Assembly (NCBI GenBank): GCA_016214985.1
Contig: JACRMM010000048.1
Coordinates: 20,805-84,804 of the forward strand
Reading direction: 5' to 3'
DNA: 64,000 bases
Source: Deltaproteobacteria bacterium
GTDB lineage: Bacteria; Desulfobacterota; Deferrisomatia; Deferrisomatales; JACRMM01
Shown: piece by piece, positions 58,719 through 64,000 of the stretch
Layout of the letters: each line of letters begins with the position of its first letter
Numbering within the stretch: position 1 is the stretch's first letter
The notes under the pieces: model-generated
What the model was told of the DNA's origin: nothing
Seen by the model: the letters and a program-made list of their open reading frames with translations, nothing else
Database searches by the model: none
Made by a program: the position numbers and the translations under genes

Positions 58719-61448
58719 ATGGCCGAGATTAGTCGCGTCGCCCTCTTTGGAAAACTCAACGGGCTCGGGTATCGAGCCATCGAGAGCGCCACGGTGTTCT
58801 GCAAGCTGCGGGGGAACCCTTACGTGGAGCTGGTTCACTGGTTCCACCAGATCCTCCAGCTCCCCGACTCCGACCTCCACCGCATCGTCAAGACCTTCAG
58901 CCTGGAGCCTGCCCGCGTCGCCCGGGATCTCACCGAGGCCCTCGACCGGCTGCCCCGGGGCTCCACCTCGATCTCCGACCTCTCGTCCCAACTGGAGGAT
59001 ACCGTGGAGCGGGGCTGGGTGTACGGCACGCTGCTCTTCGGCGAGTCGCAGGTGCGCACCGGCCACCTGGTCGTGGGCCTGCTCAAGACCCCGTCTCTTC
59101 GCCATGCGCTCTCGGGCCTGTCGAAGGAGTTCGACAAGGTCAAGCTCGACGCCCTGACCGACCGCTTCGGCGAGATCGTGAAGGGCTCTCCCGAGGAGGG
59201 CCTCTCGACCACCGACGGCTTCCAGGTCGGCGGAGGAGCCAGTCCCGGCGAGGCGAGCGGCGCCCTTGCTCCCGCCCAGATGGGGAAGCAGGAGGCCCTG
59301 CAGCGCTTCTCGGTGGACCTCACGGAGAAGGCCCGCAAGGGCGAGCTCGACCCGATCGTGGGCCGCGACAACGAGATCCGGCAGATCGTCGACATCCTCA
59401 TGCGCCGGCGTCAGAACAACCCCATCCTCACCGGCGAGGCGGGCGTAGGGAAGACCGCGGTGGTCGAAGGTTTCGCCCACCGAATCGTCGCCGGCGACGT
59501 GCCCCCCACCCTCAGGGACGTGAGCCTTCGCACGCTCGACGTGGGGCTCCTGCAGGCCGGGGCCAGCATGAAGGGTGAGTTCGAGCAGCGGCTGCGTCAG
59601 GTGATCGAAGAGGTCCAGTCGTCGCCCAAGCCGATCATCCTGTTCATCGACGAGGCCCACACGCTGATCGGCGCGGGCGGCGCGGCCGGGACGGGCGACG
59701 CGGCGAACCTGCTGAAACCCGCCCTGGCCCGTGGGACGCTCCGAACCGTGGCCGCGACCACCTGGGCGGAGTACAAGAAGTACTTCGAGAAGGACCCGGC
59801 GCTGACCCGGCGCTTCCAGGTCGTGAAGGTGGACGAGCCGAGCGAGGAGAAGGCCATCCTCATGATGCGGGGGATGGCCTCCACCATGGAGAAGCACCAC
59901 CAGGTCCAACTGCTCGACGAGGGCCTCGAGGCGGCCGTTCGCCTCTCACACCGCTACATCCCGGCGCGCCAGCTGCCCGACAAGGCCGTCAGCCTCCTCG
60001 ACACCTCCTGCGCCCGAGTGGCGGTGAGCCAGCACGCCGTGCCGGCCGAAGTGGACGATTGCCGCCGCCGGATCGAGGCACTGACGACCGAGCTCGAGAT
60101 CATCGCCCGGGAGAAAGCCGTGGGTGTGAACACGGCCGCCAGGGAAGCCGAGGCGACGACGAAGCGGGAGGTCGAGAGCGAGCGTCTGGCCGGGCTCGAA
60201 GAGCGCTGGAACTCCGAGAAGTCTCTCGTGGAGCAGATCCTGGAGCTCCGCGGCAAGCTTCGAAGCCGGATCGGCAGCGCGAACGGGGTGCAGAGCCCGG
60301 TGGAGGCGTCAGCCGACACAGCCGGCCTGCCGCCCCCGGAGGCTCCCGCCGAGGAGTCCTCCGAGGCGCTCTTGGAGCGGCTTCGCGATCTTCAAGCCAG
60401 GCTCGCTGACCTCCAGGGGGAGAAACCCCTCATTCTTCCGAGCGTGGACCACCAGGCCGTGGCCTCGGTGGTGGAGGACTGGACCGGCATCCCCGTCGGC
60501 CGGATGGTGAAGAACGAGGTCGAGGCGATCCTGAAGCTGGCCGATACCCTCGAGCAGCGCATCATCGGCCAGCGCCACGCCCTGGAGATGATCGCGCGGC
60601 GCATCCAGACCTCGCGCGCCAAGCTCGACAACCCCAACAAGCCCATCGGCGTCTTCATGCTCGCCGGCACCTCCGGCGTGGGCAAGACCGAGACGGCGCT
60701 CGCGCTCGCGGAAGTCCTGTACGGCGGCGAGCAGAACGTCATCACCATCAACATGAGCGAGTACCAGGAGGCCCACACCGTCTCGACGCTCAAGGGGGCC
60801 CCCCCGGGCTACGTCGGCTACGGCGAGGGCGGGGTGCTCACCGAGGCCGTTCGCCGGCGTCCCTACAGCGTGGTTCTCCTGGACGAAGTGGAAAAGGCCC
60901 ACCCCGACGTGCACGAGATCTTTTTCCAGGTCTTCGACAAGGGCTGGATGGAAGACGGCGAAGGGCGGGTGATCGACTTCAAGAACACCCTGATCATCCT
61001 CACCACCAACGCCGGTACCGACCTGATCATGAACCTGTGCAAGGACCCGGAGCTCATGCCCGACGCCGAGGGCATCGCCAAGGCCTTACGCGAGCCGCTC
61101 CTGAAGGTCTTCCCCCCCGCGCTCCTCGGCCGGCTGGTCGTGATCCCCTTCTATCCGCTCAACGACGAGATGATCGGCGCGATTGCGCGGCTGCAGCTCA
61201 AGCGCATCGAGAAGCGCATCCGCGAGAACCACAAGGTCCCGTTCACTTACGACGACGGGGTCGTGAAGCTCATCGCCAGCCGGTGCACCGAGCTCGAGAG
61301 CGGCGGTCGAATGATCGACGCGATCCTCACCAACACGGTGCTGCCGGCGATCAGCGAGCAGTTCCTGACCCGGCTCATGGAGGGCCGACCCGTCGAGAGA
61401 GTCGCCGTGAGCGTGGCCGAGGGGGAGTTCCGGTACGCGTTCGAGTGA
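58719..61448 (+). CDS. clpV: T6SS AAA+ ATPase ClpV (TssH)
   Basis: This 909-residue hexameric ATPase takes apart contracted sheaths for reuse. The Clp_N region is at about residues 10-150. The first AAA+ domain has Walker [14 protein letters not shown] near 240 and Walker [18 protein letters not shown] coiled-coil middle domain spans about 415-530. The second AAA+ domain has Walker [15 protein letters not shown] near 650 and Walker [15 protein letters not shown]. The start ATG 58719 has GAGG upstream and matches the family; the frame to 58689 adds ten unlikely residues. It ends the recognised core operon. Confidence 0.97.
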   Translation: MAEISRVALFGKLNGLGYRAIESATVFCKLRGNPYVELVHWFHQILQLPDSDLHRIVKTFSLEPARVARDLTEALDRLPRGSTSISDLSSQLEDTVERGWVYGTLLFGESQVRTGHLVVGLLKTPSLRHALSGLSKEFDKVKLDALTDRFGEIVKGSPEEGLSTTDGFQVGGGASPGEASGALAPAQMGKQEALQRFSVDLTEKARKGELDPIVGRDNEIRQIVDILMRRRQNNPILTGEAGVGKTAVVEGFAHRIVAGDVPPTLRDVSLRTLDVGLLQAGASMKGEFEQRLRQVIEEVQSSPKPIILFIDEAHTLIGAGGAAGTGDAANLLKPALARGTLRTVAATTWAEYKKYFEKDPALTRRFQVVKVDEPSEEKAILMMRGMASTMEKHHQVQLLDEGLEAAVRLSHRYIPARQLPDKAVSLLDTSCARVAVSQHAVPAEVDDCRRRIEALTTELEIIAREKAVGVNTAAREAEATTKREVESERLAGLEERWNSEKSLVEQILELRGKLRSRIGSANGVQSPVEASADTAGLPPPEAPAEESSEALLERLRDLQARLADLQGEKPLILPSVDHQAVASVVEDWTGIPVGRMVKNEVEAILKLADTLEQRIIGQRHALEMIARRIQTSRAKLDNPNKPIGVFMLAGTSGVGKTETALALAEVLYGGEQNVITINMSEYQEAHTVSTLKGAPPGYVGYGEGGVLTEAVRRRPYSVVLLDEVEKAHPDVHEIFFQVFDKGWMEDGEGRVIDFKNTLIILTTNAGTDLIMNLCKDPELMPDAEGIAKALREPLLKVFPPALLGRLVVIPFYPLNDEMIGAIARLQLKRIEKRIRENHKVPFTYDDGVVKLIASRCTELESGGRMIDAILTNTVLPAISEQFLTRLMEGRPVERVAVSVAEGEFRYAFE

Positions 61449-61460
61449 GGGTCGGGAGAA

Positions 61461-61488
61461 CCGGCCCGCCTCCGGGGGCGGGCCGTTC
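61461..61488 (+). terminator. GC-rich hairpin after clpV
   Basis: CGGCCCGCC and GGCGGGCCG form a stem of about nine bases with a short loop, 14 bases after the clpV stop. No T run follows, so it is at most a weak terminator. Confidence 0.5.
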
Positions 61489-61514
61489 CAAAGCCTCTGG
61501 AAGGAGCCCCGGCC

Positions 61515-62876
61515 ATGAGCGAGTCCCCCGCCTCCGACCGCGAGCACGAGCCCGCGCAGGAGCGCGACGTCACCATCCCGGAGGCCATCGGCCTCGCGAT
61601 CGCGCTCCACCGCGAGGGGCGGCAGGGCGAGGCGGAGCGGATCTACCGGGCCGTGCTCGAGGCAGCGCCCGAGCACCCCGACGCCCTGAACTTCCTGGGC
61701 GTCCTCTCCCACCAGCAGGGCCGCTCCGCCGAGGCGGAGCGGCTGCTCCGCAGCGCCGTCGAACAGGCACCCGATCATCCCGACGCGCTTAACAACCTCG
61801 GCAACGTGCTCGAGGGCACCGGGAACCTCCGCGAAGCCGAGGCCGCCTACCGGCGGGTCCTCGAGCTCAATCCCGCACACCACGGCGCGCAAAACAACCT
61901 GGGCGTGGTCCTCAAGGCCCAGGGGCGCCTCGAGGAGGCGGTGGCGACGCTCACGACCGCCGCGGCCCAGCGACCCGAGGCCTTCGACGCCCACCTGAAC
62001 CTGGGCAACGCGCTTCGGCGCCTCGGGCGGATCCGGGAGGCCGTGGACGCCCACCTGCGGGCCATCGCGCTCAAACCCGAGCTGACGGACTCGCCGAAGC
62101 TGCGCATCTACGCGCTCCACGCCGCCGGGCGCACGGTCGACGCCCTGAAGCGTCTGGACGAGTGGCTGGCGGCCGAGCCCGACAACCCGATGGCGGCGCA
62201 CCTGCGAGCTGCCGTCTCCGGCGAGGGGGTCCCGGAGCGGGCGTCCGATCGCTTCGTCCGGGAGACCTTCGACGGCTTCGCTCCCCACTTCGACGAGCTC
62301 CTGGCCAACCTCCGATACCGGGCCCCCGAGCTCGTGGCCGAGGTCGTGGCCGAGGCCCTCGCCCCGCCGGCCGCGGACCGCGACGTCGCGGACCTCGGCT
62401 GCGGCACGGGGCTCTGCGGCCCCTTCCTCCGCCCCTACGCCCGCCGGCTGACTGGGGTCGATCTCTCCTCGGGAATGGTCGCGCGCGCCGAGGCGCGAGG
62501 CATCTACGACGAGCTCGCGACCGCGGAGCTCACCGAGTTCCTCGCCGGCCGGCCCGAGGCCTACGACCTCCTCGCCTCCGCCGACACCCTCTGTTACTTC
62601 GGAGCACTGGAGGCGGTGTTCGCAGCCGCGGCCGCCGCGCTGAGGCCGCGGGGTCTCTTCGCGTTCACGCTGGAGCGGGCCGCGTCGGGAGAAGAGGGGA
62701 AGGGGTTCGTCCTCCAGCATCACGGGCGCTATCGACACGGGGAATCTTACGTCCGGAGCCGTCTCGCCGCGGCCGGGCTCGAGACGCGCTCGGTGTGCAC
62801 GGCCGCGCTGCGCACCGAGGCCGGGGCACCGGTCGAAGGACTGGTCGTCCTGGCGGCGCGGCCGTCGGGCGGTTGA
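61515..62876 (+). CDS. TPR protein with C-terminal SAM-dependent methyltransferase
   Basis: This 453-residue protein has five or so N-terminal tetratricopeptide repeats (about 20-240; DALNFLGVLSHQQGRSAEAE, DALNNLGNVLEGTGNLREAE). A class I methyltransferase domain follows (about 265-445) with motif I VADLGCGTGLCGPF and TGVDLSSGMV. It resembles TPR-methyltransferase proteins (NDUFAF7/UbiE-like, CheR-independent) of proteobacteria with unknown substrate. The start ATG 61515 has GGAAGGAG eight bases upstream. It follows clpV after 66 bases on the same strand, across a hairpin. It may belong to the T6SS operon, but no other T6SS cluster needs it. Confidence 0.87.
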   Translation: MSESPASDREHEPAQERDVTIPEAIGLAIALHREGRQGEAERIYRAVLEAAPEHPDALNFLGVLSHQQGRSAEAERLLRSAVEQAPDHPDALNNLGNVLEGTGNLREAEAAYRRVLELNPAHHGAQNNLGVVLKAQGRLEEAVATLTTAAAQRPEAFDAHLNLGNALRRLGRIREAVDAHLRAIALKPELTDSPKLRIYALHAAGRTVDALKRLDEWLAAEPDNPMAAHLRAAVSGEGVPERASDRFVRETFDGFAPHFDELLANLRYRAPELVAEVVAEALAPPAADRDVADLGCGTGLCGPFLRPYARRLTGVDLSSGMVARAEARGIYDELATAELTEFLAGRPEAYDLLASADTLCYFGALEAVFAAAAAALRPRGLFAFTLERAASGEEGKGFVLQHHGRYRHGESYVRSRLAAAGLETRSVCTAALRTEAGAPVEGLVVLAARPSGG

Positions 62877-62946
62877 AGGCCTCCAGGGCGCATGCGAGCA
62901 AGCACGTCCCCTCGACCTTCCAGAGCGCAACTACCTTTCGTATCTT

Positions 62947-62992
62947 TGCGGCGTCCCCAATCCCGGTATTGCGGCGTCCCCAATCCCGGTAT
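62947..62992. repeat. Two tandem copies of GCGGCGTCCCCAATCCCGGTATT
   Basis: Two exact 23-base copies, at about 62947-62969 and 62970-62992, lie in the spacer between the convergent methyltransferase and antitoxin genes, followed by TGACCCC. Confidence 0.9.
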
Positions 62993-63001
62993 TTGACCCC
63001 T

Positions 63002-63376
63002 TCAGGCGGCCGCTTTCGAGCCGAGCGTGAGATGGATCTCGACCTGGTCCCACGGCACGAACACGCGGCCCTCGTCGTTCTTCTCGACGAGCCCATGCTC
63101 CATGAGCCTGGAGACGTCTGCGTGAACGTTGCTGTAGTTTCGCCCCAGCCGCTTGGCCAATTGGTAGATGCTCTGCGGCCCGCCGGCCTTGAGCGTCTCC
63201 AGCGTCTGCATGCGCTTGGTCGTGAGCTCTGCGAACAGCTGAGCGGCGCTCTCGAAGTTCAGCCGGTAATCTCCTTCGGGCACCGGCTCGCCCGCGTCGA
63301 AGCGGCGCGCAACGGCCAGGGATCGCTGGAGCGCTTCGTCGTAAGTCTCGAGCCCGATGATCGCCCGGTTCGCCAT
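63002..63376 (-). CDS. HVO_A0114-type winged-helix antitoxin
   Basis: This 124-residue protein has the winged-helix pattern SIYQLAKRLGRNYSNVHADV, then SRLMEHGLVEKNDEGRVFVP, of the HVO_A0114 / MarR-like antitoxin group. The N-terminal helical part includes YDEALQRSLAVARRFDAGEP. It lies directly after the DUF6516-like toxin reading frame (ATG 63376, nine bases from the toxin stop), the common arrangement in which the antitoxin also represses the operon. The start has GAGGTGACC upstream, which overlaps the toxin's 3' end. It may now be free of a toxin to counter, since the toxin gene is broken. Confidence 0.88.
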   Translation of the reverse strand: MANRAIIGLETYDEALQRSLAVARRFDAGEPVPEGDYRLNFESAAQLFAELTTKRMQTLETLKAGGPQSIYQLAKRLGRNYSNVHADVSRLMEHGLVEKNDEGRVFVPWDQVEIHLTLGSKAAA

Positions 63377-63384
63377 GGGTCACC

Positions 63385-63671
63385 TCACGAGCCGCTTCAC
63401 GTCGGCGTCGAAGTCCAACAGGAGTTGGGTTAGAGAAAGAAACGCGTACGGCCGCTCCTCCGTGCCGTAATGGACGTGATCGCCCTTGCACGCCTCGTTG
63501 TCGTAGCGGACGGACCACGCATGCTCCTACGCGACCGCAGTAGAGGCGGTACTTCAGGCCGTGCGGGCGCTCTTCGCTGGGTGACGGCAGCTGCCACACC
63601 ACCCGTTCGACGACATGGCCGCGCAGAGTGGTCTTGTCCCTCAGTAGGAGTCGAGCGCGCACGTGTTGCAT
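63385..63671 (-). pseudogene. DUF6516-type toxin, frameshifted by a 4-bp duplication
   Basis: From ATG 63671 the frame reads MQHVRARLLLRDKTTLRGHV then LPSPSEERPHGLKYRLYCGR, the start of a DUF6516-family toxin. After VV it shifts; the family's YDNEACKGDHVHYGTEERPY and FLSLTQLLLDFDADVKRLVR are found in another frame, ending at TGA 63385. On the plus strand the shift coincides with GGACGGAC at 63509-63516, a perfect direct repeat. Removing one copy restores a single frame reading VVRYDNEACKG. The protein would be about 94 residues if intact. The toxin is therefore probably inactive, unless this is an assembly error. Confidence 0.82.
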
Positions 63672-63858
63672 GCTAGACAATACAGAGGCCTTCGTCAACC
63701 GATCCGGGGAACGCCGGAGTGGCCCGTCTCGAAAGCCCCGCAATCCCCAGATCGGCGGATTCGAGCGCGAAAGGGCCAAATGAGCCAACGTCCCCTTCGT
63801 GCTGCCCGATCTATTGAATGAGGGTGGAAACTTATGAAACTTAGCAGCGTCCCAAAAT

Positions 63859-64000
63859 TCAGAGACGGATCTGCTCGGCGTAAGGCCGCAGGAGCATCTC
63901 GGAGGCCCTGGGCGTGGCTGGCTCAGGCCGCACGAGCGAGGCGTGCATCACCGCTCTGACCTGGTTGCGCTGGGCCTCGTCGCCGCCCACGGTGAGCCCT
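63859..64000 (-). CDS. Unrecognised protein, C-terminal end only
   Basis: The minus-strand frame enters at base 64000 and ends at TGA 63859, giving about 46 residues with the end RASEMLLRPYAEQIRL. The family is not recognised from so short a piece. The codon pattern is that of a real gene. The 187 bases between it and the toxin pseudogene hold nothing recognised. Confidence 0.5.
   Translation of the reverse strand, partial: GLTVGGDEAQRNQVRAVMHASLVRPEPATPRASEMLLRPYAEQIRL

Overview
Organism. The window is GC-rich, densely coded, and comes from a diderm Gram-negative bacterium: it has lptE, outer-membrane polysaccharide export genes and a type VI secretion system (T6SS). The gene content (exosortase/PEP-CTERM-type exopolysaccharide locus, T6SS with DUF2169/DUF4150/TIGR02270 cargo genes, leuS-lptE-holA beside rpsT) fits a deltaproteobacterial-grade lineage (Desulfobacterota, Desulfuromonadota or Myxococcota-like). 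No marker here fixes the phylum. Layout. (1) 1-18346, nearly all minus strand: an exopolysaccharide assembly locus of the exosortase A (PEP-CTERM) type. In transcription order from the right it has a sigma-54 response regulator (PrsR-like), a Wza-like export protein with a duplicated domain, an outer-membrane barrel, a chain-length determinant, a tyrosine kinase, a priming sugar transferase, an ExeA-like ATPase, a degenerate GspE-like ATPase, a truncated and frameshifted UDP-GlcNAc 2-epimerase (wecB), a polysaccharide deacetylase, an asparagine-synthase-like amidotransferase, an acyl carrier protein and an AMP-dependent acyl ligase cut by the window edge. No exosortase gene is in the window. 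The locus is full of short-period degenerate repeats that fill intergenic gaps and also sit in frame inside several proteins. Two S23-family four-helix-bundle genes lie inside these repeat islands. (2) 18599-25005: housekeeping genes, namely a PEBP-family protein, an NRDE/TANGO2-family protein, rpsT with promoter and terminator, and the overlapping leuS-lptE-holA operon. (3) 25286-31184: a probable T6SS regulatory and envelope module: a double-FHA protein, a membrane Ser/Thr kinase, a LysM/NodB deacetylase, a TPR lipoprotein, and a facing LysM-TPR lipoprotein. (4) 31337-49201: two VgrG cassettes driven by near-identical promoters. The first carries DUF2169-pentapeptide, pentapeptide, DUF3540 and DUF4150 proteins. 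The second carries a DUF6484 and a TIGR02270 protein, followed on the opposite strand by an effector cassette (DUF2169, inactive ketosynthase-like protein, DUF4150 PAAR-like tip, AHH-type nuclease, Imm11-type immunity protein) whose toxin and immunity genes are markedly AT-richer than their surroundings. (5) 50529-61448: the T6SS core operon tssA-tssB-tssC-hcp-tagJ-tssE-tssF-tssG-clpV behind a good sigma-70-like promoter. The membrane-complex genes tssJ, tssK, tssL and tssM are not in the window. (6) 61515-64000: a TPR-methyltransferase, a DUF6516/HVO_A0114-type toxin-antitoxin pair whose toxin is broken by a 4-bp duplication, and the end of an unrecognised gene. How it works together. The left half builds and exports a surface polysaccharide under a two-component regulator. 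The middle kinase/FHA module probably gives post-translational control and local peptidoglycan remodelling for the T6SS. The cassettes load spike tips and a nuclease effector onto that machine. The strongest unexplained signal is the repeat/S23 invasion of the polysaccharide locus.
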